A DNA stretch of 64,000 nt from the NCBI GenBank assembly GCA_015680685.1, contig MNCI01015505.1, forward strand, positions 158,241 to 222,240. Reading direction: 5' to 3'. This document shows positions 9,138 through 22,046 of this stretch, piece by piece; within the stretch, counting starts at the first letter, position 1; each line of letters opens with the position of its first letter. The position numbers and the translations under genes were made by a program. The notes beneath the pieces are model-generated. The model made no database searches and was not told the DNA's origin. It saw only the letters and a program-made list of their open reading frames with translations. The stretch comes from Gnetum montanum. Lineage: Eukaryota > Streptophyta > Gnetopsida > Gnetales > Gnetaceae.

Positions 9138-12100
9138 AGCCCTCTGTCACCGCGACTGGCGTCATTTGGATTCAGTGCGCCAATCGATTGACTCATGACC
9201 AAATTTGAAGTTCTCACTTCTGCCCAGGAAGACTGGCAAAATGATTTTTTGAGGTATTTACCCAGTTCCAAGTTCAAACTTTATTTTGGACACATTAATT
9301 TGAGGAAGATAACCACCAATGCACTTTAATTTGTTTCTGTAAATAGTGTTGCGTTCTATTCTTTGATCTCCGGTATGGTGTGCCCAGCATGGTAGTACCT
9401 GACCCAAAACTAGGTCTTGCCCTTCCAATTAAAACGGAAACGCGCACCTGTTGTATCTAATCTACCAAGATTAAAAGGTGATTTTTGTTCTTATGATTTA
9501 TCTGGAAATGGATTAAGAACTTTCAATCAGTTAAGCTGTGCAGGAAAATTGTGGCTTCGGTGATGGAATATTGTAATAGGGGGTTTCCTTTAAACAAAAA
9601 GCAATTTCCGAAGACTATAAAAGAAAAAGTGGCTGCTACAGTTTGGTTGAACACATAACAGAAAAAAGCATTTTTATTTACATTCTAATAGTGAAGGTTT
9701 GTTATCTGGAGTACTCAAAATATCTGTTTTCAACTAACCCTATTTATTTAAGAAATCGAATTATTACAGAAAGAATGAGCTCTCATCATCTCCTTATTGA
9801 GAAAGTACATTTGTAGACTCTGCAAACAAAGCACAAAGCATAGATGATGAAAAATATATCTTTTCATTTGGCTTATCCTTGGCTCAATGAATTATAATAA
9901 TTGTAATCTGCTGCTTGTTTTCTTTCAGATTAACCCTATTTGCTTAGGGTATTACATCAGGGCATTACATCAATGATGTTTTCAACTTTCTTTAAAAATA
10001 TGTTGAGGCTTTGTAATTATCCAACAAATCCTTTGTGATTTTCTGGACATAATAAAAATTTCCAGTTTCCAGTAATTTGTTACCTTGAAGTGTCAAGTTG
10101 CAGGTTGTTAGTGATATGAAGTTATCCAGCCCTTCCAGGTTAGTGATATGAAGTTACCTAATAGAAAGTCATGCGTTCCACATCCGGGCATTATAAAAGC
10201 ACTTAGTAAATTATATAGAAGAACTATTCCAGTAAGGCACATTATGGTTTGATCAACTGTTAAGTTAAAACAGGAAGTACAGCAAGTTCTATATAAATAT
10301 TTTAGTACTTTTAGGGACTTAAAAAAAAAGTTCATAGTTATAAATATTTATTTTTGATTTTTCGATCTTCTGCTTATTTGACTTAGAATTTTGTAATTTT
10401 GTTTTTTTTTTTTCAAGTCCAGTAAAATTCCTGGATGTTATTGAAAGTTAAAATGATCACTATATTGTACAGTTCTCCAAAGTTATGCATTATTGACAGG
10501 CTGAGCCAAACCATAAAGTGGTGAATGGTATAGATGCTTTGTGCTTCAGCCTAAAGCTCGTAAAAACTCCTGGTCTACAAAGGCTTTACACTGGACTTGG
10601 TAAGCATGTACAGAGGACATGCAACAGTCAAGGGAAAGGAGATTATAGGCGTGCATGCCGAGTGATGTTAAGTAATTTAAAGCATGCTGTGGAATGCTTG
10701 CTGTAAGAAACACGTGTACGGTGCCATTATTTCCTGTAGTTTCCTAGTAAAAAATTATCAAATTAAAAAGAGGTAAAGAAAGGTATATATGTCTTTACAG
10801 GGTGATTATAGCTACGTCTTGTGTTCTTATTTGTTTGGTTAATGAAATAATTCCTGTTTCTTGTTGATGTTTCCCGCAAGAGCATTACCATTTATATTTT
10901 CATGTTTGTCTTGCATATTGCTTGAAGTTTCTTAATCTAAGTTCTTATTAGCAAGGAGGAGGTTGTCCTTGTTATAATGTTATTACTGGGTTTGAGAAGT
11001 GTTTAACCATTTGGCTATTTAATCATTTTTTACTGCATTACATCTTTTGCAATAGAAAGCTTTTTAAATAAACTGACACTAAGTTTTGCATGTTGTTGAT
11101 TTTTTCCGATTAGCGCCCCAACCCCCCGCCCCACTCTAATATGCAAGGAAAAAAAAAAAAAAACTTAGTAGTAGGTGTAACTGACTATATTTTTAAAAAT
11201 AGTTTTAAATTGTTTGTTATTGTGTAACGACTTCACTTCAAGAATCTTGGACCGAAAACATTTTGAGAAGTGATTGTTCTCTTTGAATAATATTTAAGCA
11301 TTTGCTATTAGGAATGTTGGTTTTTATGGACAGTATATTTATTCTTGTTGGACAACACAGGCAAGTCCGGTAAGGAGATCTAGTTCATACCCTTCTTAGT
11401 GGTTGATTTTAAAGAATATGGGAAAACATGTTGGGGTTAACAGATTTAAATTTACCATTCCTTTCTTTAAATTCTTTGCAAATACAAATGTGGAATGTGA
11501 AATGATCATCCACATAGGAAACTCTGAGACAACTCGTTATGTAACCATTTATTAATTGACAAGCCAGCGAGTTACAGATTGAGCTATAAAACATCAACAT
11601 CTGAAACAAATAGGTTTCTAAGATAAGTTGGTAATAGCTGTTTTGTAGATATTAGGCATGAAGTATTGAAGAGAAAATGCAATTGTTTTGGTCAAGAGGC
11701 CAACTACCAGCCCCATCTAAGTGAGTTATTCTTGGTCACAGTAAAATAATTTTATCATCATAATGATAAGGGGAAACTCTCTTAGTCATGTTTTTTTCTC
11801 TCATCATGATAGTTAAAGAGGAGCTTTATGTTCGAGAGGTCAACAACCAATTTGCTGAACTTTGCCATGGTAAATAAATAATTATCATCATAAAGTTGGG
11901 ATAAAAGATAAACTTTTTCATGGGAATTATTATTTTGGCTGGGAGTTTTGTTGAGAGGCCAACTATTTTGTAACTTGGACTTTGTCCTTGGAAAATCAAT
12001 TCTAAGTGAGTCAATTTGAGATTTTTTAATTTGAAAAATATAAAAGATTGTCTTGCTCACATAATAGATATATATCATAAATATATAGCTAAACTAGTTA

Positions 12101-12744
12101 ATTGTCATTTAAATCACTGCTGCTTTCCTGATAGAATTTGTTATGTCTATTTTGTTTTTCTTTGGAACTTCTTTTATGCTTGTACATTTCAATTTTCATA
12201 TTTTTGGAAAGGTAAAGCACTTAAAAGTGGTATTAAAGTGAGGCTTACAATTTCCGTGAGTGGGATAAGAATGACTTCAGATTCAATTGAGATTGAAAAG
12301 CTGACTGACAGGAATTGTGCTGTAGTGAAGGTGATCGTAATAAATTTAATTGCACTGAGGAATCAAGATTTTTGGTTGAAAGAACGATGATTGTGACCAT
12401 AGGCTAAGCCAAGCAGGATACCTTTGGTGGCAAAGATCTTTGTAGAATATATTTGATCATGTCTCTACGTATTTGTTCATTTCAAATATCAAAAATTTTA
12501 CAACTTAACTGCATATGAACATCAAATAGTACTTTGTTCTTTTAATGATTTTGGCCATTCTTTTGTTCAAGCATGCATGATCTATAAAGTTATTGGTAGA
12601 GGATGAAAGTGCAATTGCTGCTTTGCCCGTCTGATAGTTTGGAAGGCTTTTGCATGGCAATTAATAATTTTTCTGTAGTCTATAGGTCAAAAGGTACGTT
12701 TTAATGCAGTACTTGTGTTTTTAATGAATGAGGAAGTACAGTGG
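9138..12744. other. AT-rich intergenic region
   Basis: Contains the 3' UTR of the protease gene and then long AT-rich sequence without credible coding capacity. A roughly 30-bp direct repeat occurs at 10105-10157 ('gttagtgatatgaagtta' twice) and a loosely repeated block at 11690-12015 ('gaggccaacta' ... 'taagtgagt' twice). No transposon domain, RNA gene or splice pattern was recognised. Confidence 0.55.
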
Positions 12745-12751
12745 AGGTCTC

Positions 12752-12980
12752 CAGAGGCTCTAGCCTACAGCGCAGTGGTTAAGGCATTTTTCTTACTCCA
12801 TAGCGTCTGTGGTTGATTCCATGTGCTCTATCCTTTAGCTCTTTTTGTGTTGAGTGTGCAGCAGTTCTACACTCATCTTGATAGGCATGAATGTAAGACC
12901 TAAGGCAGGTAGGGGGAGACCATGGTTGTTATTTGACATACGACATTGGGTTACGTTAAACTAGAAACGTTTAAAATTGT
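12752..12980 (+). repeat. tRNA-derived SINE
   Basis: An internal polymerase III promoter is visible: an A box in 'tagcctacagcgcagtggtt' (12761-12780) and a B box in 'ggttgattcc' (12811-12820), about 40 bp apart as in tRNA-derived SINEs. A non-tRNA body follows ('gtaagacctaaggcaggtag' near 12894). It cannot be a functional tRNA because the stems do not pair. The 3' end and target duplication were not resolved. Confidence 0.6.
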
Positions 12981-14304
12981 TCAACGGAAGGTTTTCCATT
13001 GGGAGACTTTGTACTTGGAGTTATGTTTTCCTATTGACCCTTAATAAATGCAAGTCTTTAGACAATGGAAAAGAGAACAACATGGGTTGTCCATCCATTG
13101 AAAGAGGTGGAGATAGAGAAATGCAGTGTGCAAAGTCTCTCGCCACTTTTAAAAAAAGGGATACAAGGAAAGGTAGAGGCGTATAATGTGAAATGTTTGA
13201 ACATCATAAAGCTTAAAGCATGAAATTGAAGTTAATAATGTAAATAAATGCGATGGCAGAATGACCAGATGTTTGATGGTAGTGTCATGTGCTAGTGGTA
13301 CTTTGAATGGTGAACTTTTGCATCCAATTTCTATGTATGTAGCATTTTTTAATTATACAGTCCATGGAGTGAACCCTGCCTGAATGTTTCTTATGCATTA
13401 TTTTATGTAACACTTCACAAGGATTGATTTGTTGTGTATAGTTCGCAGACTCTTAAAAAATTATTTTTAGGAAGTAAATCTTTTTGTATGATTGTTTCTC
13501 TTGGACTATTGATGGTATTTACATGAGTTTGCAAATGGAAAAGCCTGAATAAAGTTGAACATTTTTCAGAACATTCAATACCCAAGTTTTGAAAATTATT
13601 GCATGTGGTAGGAATAATGACCCTTATATATATCTGTAAGATGCAGAGAGCTGGTGGTGAATTGTGGATTTGTACCTTTAATGAAGGACAGAGATGCAAG
13701 AGTCTACTTATAGGAGAAGTCTTAGAAATATTATCTAAAAATGTTTAGGAAATGTTAAATCCACAAGCAACACTGAACAAATTCTGAGTTACAAGCACCA
13801 ACATTGTTTCTTTAAGAAGCAGAAATGAGTCAGTTTTGAATATTTTGGGCAACTTAAGAAAGGTATTGTAGAGCAGATGTATTCAGATAATTTCAAGCAT
13901 TTTGACTTATAGTTAAAGAATAAATTATTTTCCTTATTCATAATTCCTAGATGCCTTTTAGTTGATCCTAGTAGTTTTAGTTTGATTAAAACAAAATCTT
14001 ACAAAAACTATGGCTAAATAGGTCATATCCAGCAAAGCAAACTATACATTCGGCAATGAGATCATAGAGACAATTATAGCAAGCTTTTCAGGAAGTGCGT
14101 GTGTGTTTTCTTTTTCTTTTAAATTCGTAAGTTTCATGGAATATTTAGCCCATGGAGATCAATATCTTTGATTCACCAGTGGATCATGCTTTAAACATGA
14201 TACAGTTGATAAAATCTGTTACACTATGAAATACAATCTTATTTCAATGCTACAACCCAAATTTGCTACCCTTTTCATGTCTGATTTCACATCTTATTAC
14301 ATGA
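12981..14304. other. AT-rich intergenic region
   Basis: No gene, RNA or recognisable repeat seen between the SINE and the LINE. Confidence 0.5.
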
Positions 14305-14394
14305 TAGCAACAAGGGGGTGGCAGCGAGGGTTTTTGCATGTGAAAATGCACACTTTCATCATGATTCAAGATTTTGCAATGGGATCTGGATGAC

Positions 14395-15065
14395 AAGTCC
14401 AAAACTCAGAAATGATCCAAATTCCTAAAGCAGAATGGGAAAGCGTGATGTCAAAGGTTGTGATCATCAAAGAAATTTTAGCAAAAGTTAAAGACTTTCT
14501 ATTGATAATGGAAACTGCATAGAGAGATATCTGCCAAAAAATTTCTTCCTTGGAAGAAAAAATTGATTCAAGCCAAAAAGTGGAGCCTATTGTGGAATCT
14601 AGTGAAGACAAACAGTGTGGATATGATGATTTGCGAAGCTCTTGTGCAGCAAGAGGAAAGACAGGATAAGGCCCATAATCTTCGCTTTGTTGGGTTAGAA
14701 GAAAAGGAAAAAGAGGACCTAGTTGTAGAGGTGGACACAATGATATGAGAAAAGATGCATATTTAGTCACCTAAAATTCAATAAGCAATTTGTGTTGGGC
14801 TCAAAACTGAAAAACCTAGATACATTTGGGTTAGATTTGAAGGTGTGGATGACATATCTAAAGTTTGGGAGCATCGCAGTCATTTGAAGTGTGAAAGAAT
14901 TTGGGTGAATGAAGATTTAACAAAAAAGGAGCAGGCACTAAGATCGATTGAATAGAAGAAAGTGAAGGAAGCAAGAGCGGAACGTTTTGTAGCTTTTTTG
15001 AGTTCAAAAGGTAAAGTGGTAGTTACAAAAACAAAATACACAAAAAACTTAGCACAAACAGTGTA
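14395..15065 (+). pseudogene. LINE ORF1 protein (RNA-binding, coiled coil), broken
   Basis: The first part is a heptad-rich stretch (ILAKVKDFLLIMETA...KISSLEEKIDSS). After a frame change comes DKAHNLRFVGLEEKEKED, then VGLKTEKPRYIWVRFEGVDD and CERIWVNEDLTKKEQ. This order (coiled coil, RRM-like domain, basic C-terminal domain) is that of L1-type ORF1 proteins, which form RNA-binding trimers in the retrotransposition particle. Stops at about 14520, 14746, 14764 and 14955 break it. ORF2 follows immediately. Confidence 0.75.
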
Positions 15066-15068
15066 AAA

Positions 15069-18000
15069 TTGTTTTGTTGTGGTTTTGTGAATATTAATGG
15101 ATTTGTTGTTGATAAAGTTGAAGCTTTATATAAAATATCTTTTTTCCAGTCATTTGATATTTTTGGTATTGCCGAAACTTGGGAGCATGAGAATTCCCCT
15201 ATTGTTACAATTCCAGGCTTTACTGTTTTTTATTTTCTAAATAAAGGCAGAGTGCAAAGAGGAAGACCTTCTGGGATCTGGCAGTTTTGATCTGGACCTA
15301 GTTTGAAAAGCATATTCAAGTAGAGAAAGTAGATGAAAATAGACAAGATGTATGGCTTAGAGTTAGGCTTCAAAAGAACACTGCTTACATTGCTTTTTGT
15401 TGTTTTGCCTCACATGATGCTAAAATCTACAAGTTAAAAGATTTGGCACAAGGCTACTCTTTTCAATTTCTGAGTGCAGATATTGCTAATTTCTCATCAC
15501 AAGGACAGATTTTTATTTGTGGTGATTTTAATGCTAGAGTTGGAGTAGAACAAATTTCTACTGTAACATGGGATTCTCATGGGTTTTTGAATCAAGAACA
15601 GTGCAATGATGGGGAAAGTTCTCTGATGATGCTGGAGTTAACTATGGAGGAAGACATCTTTTAAATTGGGGACAAGAATTAGATTTACTCATTGTGAATG
15701 GCATTGGTAGATTTTGAAAGTCAAAAGCTTATACTTTTGTGGGTCCTTAAGGCTCTTCAAGTATAGATCTCCTAATTACCAATTTTCAGAGCTTGGAAAG
15801 TCTTGAACACTTTAATGTAGGTTTTGAGTTTATTGAGTTTGTTTATTGTCCCTTGTATTTTACCATTTCAATCATTGGCTATGTGTCTCAATCTAGAAAG
15901 AAGACTTGGATTTCCTGATAATCAACTAACGAGAAGCAAACTTTCCAAGTCGAAGTTCAAAGAAGATGGAATCTCTCTATTAATTTTGCAGATACTCTAT
16001 TGGCTGTTGCTACCTTGGTGAGAAGAAATCACAGAGTACAAAGAGAAGAGTGGTTTGACGATCAATGTTGGGAAGCTTGAATGGCTCTTAAATAGCAAAC
16101 CAATCCTGAAGTACTTTGAGTATACACAATTTTGATTCACAACAAGAAGAGAAAGTTTCTTCGTGACAAATAGGTAATATTATTGTGTTCGATTAAAGGA
16201 GAACCACAAATTTTTTGGAAATTTTTTTGTTACAATCAGAGAATAGAATCTTATTTCCCATATGATGAGCTTCAAGCTTTCTATAAAGACTTGTATACAA
16301 AGAAACCAGTAGTAGAGCTAGTACGTAGTTCCAATTTTTTTCTGCATTTATCATTAGAGAAGACTTTAGCAGGAATAAATAGACTAGCATCAAATAACAC
16401 TATGGATGCCCAAGGTTTATATTCAGAGATGCGAAAAGTGGTGAGTTCTACTAGTATGGGAAGCAGTTTGGAAGTAGCTTAATCATGCATTAGAATTTGG
16501 GCTTGAAAGAAAATGGTGCATCAGTAAAGCAGCTGTTTTATTCAAAAAAGGTAGCAAGTCTGATTTAAATAATTATAGAATTATTGCCATCAACATCTTT
16601 GGAAAACTCTTGGGTATTGTTATTGAAGAGAAGCTTAGAAAATGGTTAGAAGAAAGAAAGATACATGCCATCTCACAAGCAGGTTTCAGGCAAAGTCACT
16701 CTCCTATGGAATCAGAGAATAAAAACTTATTTCCCATTCGATGAGCTTCAAGCTTTCTATAAAGACGTATACAAAGAAAACAGTAGTAGAGCTAGTACAT
16801 AGTTCCAATTTTTGTCTGCATTTATCATTAGAGGAAACTTCAGTAGGAATAAACAAATTAGCATCAAATAAAGCTATGGATGCCCAAAGTTTATATTCAG
16901 AGATGCTAAAGTGGGGAGGTCTGCTAGTATGGGAAGTAGTTTGGAAGCAGCTTAATCATGCATTAGAATTTGGGCTTGAAAGAAAATGGTGCATTAGTAA
17001 AGTAGTTGTTTTATTCAAAAAAGCAAGCAAGTTTGATTTAAATAATTATAAAATTATTGCCATCAACAACATCTTTGGAAAACTCTTGGGTATTGTTATT
17101 GAAGAAAAGCTTAGAAAATGGGCAGAAGAATGAAAGATATGTGCCATCTCAAGCAGGTTTTAGGCAAAGTCACTCTACTATGGATTATCTGCTTACTCTT
17201 AAGCATCTCATTGATCAAACTAAAGGTTTACGTAACTAGGTGTTCATTTGCTTTGTTGACTTTTCCAAGGCTTATGATTCAGTTATTCAAAGTAAACTAT
17301 GGCAAACATTACATAATCTTGGAATTCCATTAGATTTATTGTCAACAATTCAAATCCCTTATAAGAAAGTGTATATGCAGCTCCATGGTAGTATTTCAAA
17401 TGATAGTGCCATAATACATAGCACTATTGGTGTTAAGTAGGGATGTCCTCTTTCCCCAACTCTATTTGGAATTTTTATTGATGAATTGGAGGCATGGATG
17501 CATGAGATTGATAATAAATATTCATTCATTGTAGACACTTTCCTGTTAACATTCTACTATTTGTAGATGATGTTGCATTGATCTCCAAATTAGTGGAAGA
17601 TTTACAATGTATGTTGCAAATTTTAGATAAATTTTGTTCATATTCTGGAATGCAAATTATTGTGCACAAAACCAAAGTTATGGCTTGTGGAGTTCGAAAT
17701 AGGAATTTTAACTTTCAGGTTGGAAATGCAACAGTTGAAATGGTTCCAACATATAAAAATTTGGGTCTTGAATGTTCTAATAATTACAGATGGGATAAAT
17801 GTATCTTTCAAAGAGTGGCAGGTGGGGTGAAAGCTATGTTTGGACTTAGAAGCATATGCAAGAAAGAACACATTTTATCATGGGAAACACATAGGCAGTT
17901 GTTTTGCACTGTTGTCATTCCTAAAGTTTTTTATGGATGTGCAGTTTGGGGTCCTAACATTGCAAGTAAATACTGGAAAAAACTAGAAAATGTGCAGAAA

Positions 18001-18640
18001 TGTGTTTTTACTGGAAGAGTTTAAGGTAAAGCCACAAACACAAATATGATATCATGCTTTTGGAAGCTGATTTGATGCCTTCTGAGATTGAAGCTATCTA
18101 TCAATTTATGGCTTATACACATCACCTACTTTATAGCAATGATGATAAATTTTCCAAAAAAGTTTTGTGTGCATCCCAAGATAAAGGATGGTTTCAGCAT
18201 GGAAAGATGTGGCTTAGAAAATGGAATATTTTAGAAACTATTTTACATTGCAACCTCAAAGAATATCGAAAAATTGTTAGAAAAATTGCTCTGCAAAAAT
18301 TATGGAATGCTACCAAAGGAAAGAAAAAAAATTCTATTTGAATAATATTAGAGGATGTATCTCTACACAGGTCACTTGCCTGACCACTAATATTCCTTTC
18401 CAGTTTTGCATTCAAATTAGCAGAGCACAACGAGGATCTCACTATTTTAGAGTTGAGGTAGGTAGATGGTACAATATTCTATGGCAAGAAAGAATTTTCA
18501 CATTTTGTGATAGCAACACCATTGAAGATGAAAATCATGTTTTTCTTCAATGTTAGTATATGGAAGAAATTCGAAGAAAATGGTGTATAACCTTGCTGAG
18601 TTATTTAAGATACAGCCAAGAACACTTGGCAACTTTGTAA
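15069..18640 (+). pseudogene. LINE ORF2: AP-type endonuclease and reverse transcriptase, broken
   Basis: The endonuclease domain begins near 15069 (FDIFGIAETWEHE about 15147-15187; FICGDFNARVG about 15511-15545, the catalytic DFN motif). The reverse transcriptase has NYKIIAINNIFGKLL near 17044-17090, motif A FVDFSKAYDSV at 17249-17283, GCPLSPTLFGIFIDELE near 17440-17490 and the catalytic FVDDVALIS (FVDD at 17560-17571); both catalytic motifs are intact. The thumb region reads HKTKVMACGV and ends with a WGPN block near 17950. A C-terminal Cys/His finger follows (FCDSNTIEDENHVFLQC, about 18505-18555). Multiple stops and frame changes, plus the duplication of the fingers region, make it non-functional. 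Confidence 0.88.
16234..17185 (+). repeat. 476-bp tandem duplication inside the LINE reverse transcriptase
   Basis: Unit 1 (16234-16709) and unit 2 (16710-about 17185) both start 'aatcagagaata' and repeat the RT fingers segment: FFLHLSLEKT... and FCLHLSLEET..., RLASNNTMDAQ and KLASNKAMDAQ. They match at roughly nine in ten bases by eye. Since 476 is not a multiple of three, the duplication itself disrupts ORF2. Confidence 0.85.
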
Positions 18641-18735
18641 ATGTTATATTTAAAGCTCATGCTTTGTATATTTCATCTGTCCAATAGATCCTCTCGGTCC
18701 CCATGGACGAAATAAAATTCAGTTTCAGGTTCAGT

Positions 18736-20664
18736 TTCATATAAAACATGTATATATTTAGATGCTTTTGTACTTGCCTGAGTGCTGATTGATTTAGCTT
18801 TAGCAACACCAGATATCCATATCATCTTTTAAAAGTATTTTTTGTTGATAAAGAAATGTTCTCTGAGAACTTCCTCGATCTGCAATTTTAGGAAATGAGA
18901 TACTTCAACGATGAGAGACATTTCATAGCTGTGCATCCCTCTTAACAATTTCATCGCACACCTTTTCTAGTCCTTTCAAATGCAACTTTACCATCATAGA
19001 CTTCAGTTATTAATGCCCGATTTATTTCTATTAACATATAATGTGCTATCAAGATGTGGCTTGTGATAATCACTTTCAGAGAGTGATCAGTCAAGCTTCT
19101 TAGATCATAATCTTGAATCTTGTTTTAGTCCACACAGAGCTCTCTTTAATCTGTACATATCGACATGGTTTATCCATGTTTACAATTCATTGTGGTTCAG
19201 CATTAAGAAATATTTGATTCTGCAACTAATTACATTATCTTAAATTTCTTAGATGTTGAAAAACTAGAATCATTCTGTTTAATCCAAGACCTAACTACTG
19301 GAGCATAAGTATCCGGCAGTTTTAACACCTTCAAATTAGGAAAAACCTTGAACAACCTATTTTGCCCGTTAATAGTTTCTCCTTTTCATGTAATTCGTCG
19401 CCAAAACCTGGTTGGTTCTTTTACGACCATACAGTCTTGGAAGTAATTTAAGTTTTGTTCTTATTCTGATGAATATATCTTGCATAGCTTTTGTCAATTT
19501 TTGATCATTAGAATTCTTTAACTGAAATTAAAATATAAAAAGGAATAAGGAAAACACAATAGTTCATGATCTTTTGTTATCTTCATTGTTCTTAGAAGCA
19601 AGGATGAACTTCCTATAATTTGGTCCATGGACAAACGTTTTATAATTTCTGCTGGAACCTTTGGTAGTCTCCTTGAAGCTCTGATTGTTGGTTATTTTTT
19701 GATTGCTTCTTATCAATTTTGTAACTTTAAAATGCTTTTTTCCCCCCTGAAACTGCATTAGGGTACATTCTTAATAATACTGCGTGAGAATCAGTTTCAA
19801 CAAACTTGACACGATGAGTTTCGACAATTTCATGCCTTTTCAAATTTAAAAAAGCAGAGTATGGGTTAAAAATATTTCTTAAATAGATCTGTTCGAAAGC
19901 TTTCTAACATTTGATCTAGATATTTAAAACGCTTTTCTTTTAATGAAATTAAAATAAATTATATGAGTTGTTTGACCATTCCTAAGGAGCAAAGATTTAT
20001 TCGTAGTATAAAGAAATTTAATTATCTGCTTTAGGTAAAAGTTCCTGGAAGAAAATCCTTTCTTATTTTAATTATGGTTCTAGGAAATTCAAGTATTAAT
20101 CTAGTTATTTTCAATGTAAAAGTTTGGCGGCACTTGTTGCCATTTCGTAACTAGCTCTGGTTCGAGTATTTTATTTAGTATTTAAGAAATTTTGTGACCT
20201 TGTGCAGAATCACCACGTAACTGGTGCAATTCTGCAGATTTGAAATGATGGAAAGTATATTCATTACTCCGTTCACTTGTATTTGAGCAACAGCGGTTCT
20301 TATTTAGAGAGAATTTATGTTTACCGGTTGTTTTATTTGACTAGCATCTGTAAACGAGATGATTGCTCTGGATTTATTTTTATGTTATTTGCAACTACTT
20401 GTACACTGAAAATGGTTATTAGAGTGGAAGGATGGTGTGGATGGATTATTAAGAACATCTAACCTAGTTATGTCATATCGTAGCTTCTTGTCTTCTGATT
20501 GAATTGATAGTGGCCCTTGATTGGCGTATAATTATTGACGTTATGGCCATGGTTACTACTAACCAAAATTCTTCAAAATAGTAAATTAACTAATTAACTA
20601 AAAATAAAAATAAAGCTTGTTTTGGCCCAAGGGTGGTGAGTGTTGGTTCCACTTGTTGGCATGT
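18736..20664. other. AT-rich intergenic region
   Basis: No credible gene, RNA gene or recognisable repeat was seen here. Confidence 0.5.
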
Positions 20665-21488
20665 TCTTCGATTCACTCATTTATTACTATGCTAGCCTAA
20701 GTAAATCAATTGGGATTACTAAGCTACCTAAGTAAACTCGTTAGCTATTGGGCTATGAAGTTAATTGTTGGTAGCATTGTTGGATGAACCCAATTAATTG
20801 GTTGTTGGGAATATGAAGTTAACTTGTTGATGAGTGATGAGGTACCCCTATGCTCAAACATACGAATATGTATGTGTGATCTGGTTGAACTTCGTAGATG
20901 GACTAGTTGTGACACATAGATTGTTATACATTGATCGTAGTTCATTGTCTTCTTACTTGGATTAGTATTTGCTTTGTCATGTATGGTTTAGTCTAGAGTG
21001 AGGTGTATGATGTGGTTTCTACTACTATGCTACTCTTAAGGACAATGAGAAATAACTTAATTAAGCTAATAAGCAATCTTCGATTCACTCATTTATTACT
21101 AGGCTAGCCTAAGTAAATCAATTGGGATTACTAAGCTACCTAAGTAAACTCGTTAGCTACTGGGCTATGAAGTTAATTGTTGGTAGCATTGTTGGATGAA
21201 CCCAATTAATTGGTTGTTGGGAATATGAAGTTAACTTGTTGATGAGTGATGAGGTACCCCTATGCTCAAACATACGAATATGTATGTGTGATCTGGTTGA
21301 ACTTCGTAGATGGACTAGTTGTGACACATAGATTGTTATACATTGATCGTAGTTCATTGTCTTCTTACTTGGATTAGTATTTGCTTTGTCATGTATGGTT
21401 TAGTCTAGAGTGAGGTGTATGATGTGGTTTCTACTACTATGCTACTCTTAAGGACAATGAGAAATAATTTAATTAAGCTAATAAGCAA
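20665..21488. repeat. 412-bp near-perfect tandem duplication
   Basis: Unit 1 (20665-21076) and unit 2 (21077-21488) differ at only about three sites. Each unit holds about 163 bp of sequence outside the retrotransposon plus the outer 249 bp of the LTR, which starts at 20828 in unit 1 and 21240 in unit 2. The duplication therefore arose after the LTR inserted, and recently relative to the LTR's own divergence. Confidence 0.95.
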
Positions 21489-22046
21489 TAGGAAATAAGA
21501 TCTAAGCTAGCCTAAGTGCGATGAGTATATGTTTTTAATCATTTGTACACATCTTAGATTTCGTGTACTACTTTTGGGATTACCAAGTGCACATCATTCA
21601 AAACATTACTTGATATGTTATTGGGTTACCACGTAGTTACACTTAAATGTTCATGATTAAGGCATATTCATTTTGCGTTAACAACAGGAATAGTAAATGA
21701 TAGTAAAAGAAATATTAACTAAGAAAACAACAATAAGTGGTAAATAATTAAAACAAATTAAAAGCTAAGTGAATGTTGCAATGATGGAATAATCTTGATC
21801 TTTATTACTGATCATGTGTGTGTTCAAGTATATCACACTCAAACAAAGGTTTTGTACAATTACAAGCATCAAAAGATTGACTCCAAAATTGACAAAAGAC
21901 TTCACCCTCAAAACACTCCTTCACTGTGCGGTTGAATGCCATATTTATAAGTTAACATAGGAATCATGATATCGTGTATACAATATTGTATCCAGGCTAT
22001 GATATCATGTATTTGATATTGGGGCCTGGCAAACTACGACTTATCA
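21240..22046 (-). repeat. 3' LTR of element II (807 bp)
   Basis: On the minus strand it runs from TGATAAGTCG (22046) to CTCATCA (21240). It carries the GATATC array (21966-22022) next to a TATA-like 'atttata' (21950-21956). The internal side has the polypurine tract GTCATGGAGGTA. The outermost 249 bp exist a second time at 20828-21076 because of the 412-bp duplication. Confidence 0.85.

Larger units (their letters stand above)
14305..18735 (+). mobile_element. Decayed non-LTR retrotransposon (LINE) with ORF1 and ORF2
   Basis: A near full-length LINE: an ORF1 with coiled coil and RRM-like part (14395-15065), then an ORF2 with endonuclease, reverse transcriptase and a C-terminal Cys-rich finger (15069-18640). 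The 3' tail 'aataaaattcagtttcaggttcag' (18711-18735) contains short repeats instead of a plain poly-A. Many stops and frameshifts and a 476-bp internal duplication show it is inactive. The RT motif FVDFSKAYDSV differs from the KLDxxKAYDRV wording usual in plant L1 elements. The 5' end is approximate and no target duplication was found. Confidence 0.88.

Noticed and set aside
8060-9208. Long open frames overlapping the protease gene on both strands
   Set aside because: They are by-products of GC-rich codons; none shows a domain, and the protease frame explains the region.
10105-10157. Direct repeat of about 30 bp
   Set aside because: Too short and isolated to interpret; noted only in the intergenic entry.
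20745-21357. Two identical 66-residue minus-strand proteins
   Set aside because: Both lie in the 412-bp duplication and cover LTR and flank; the repeat of the frame is due to the duplication.
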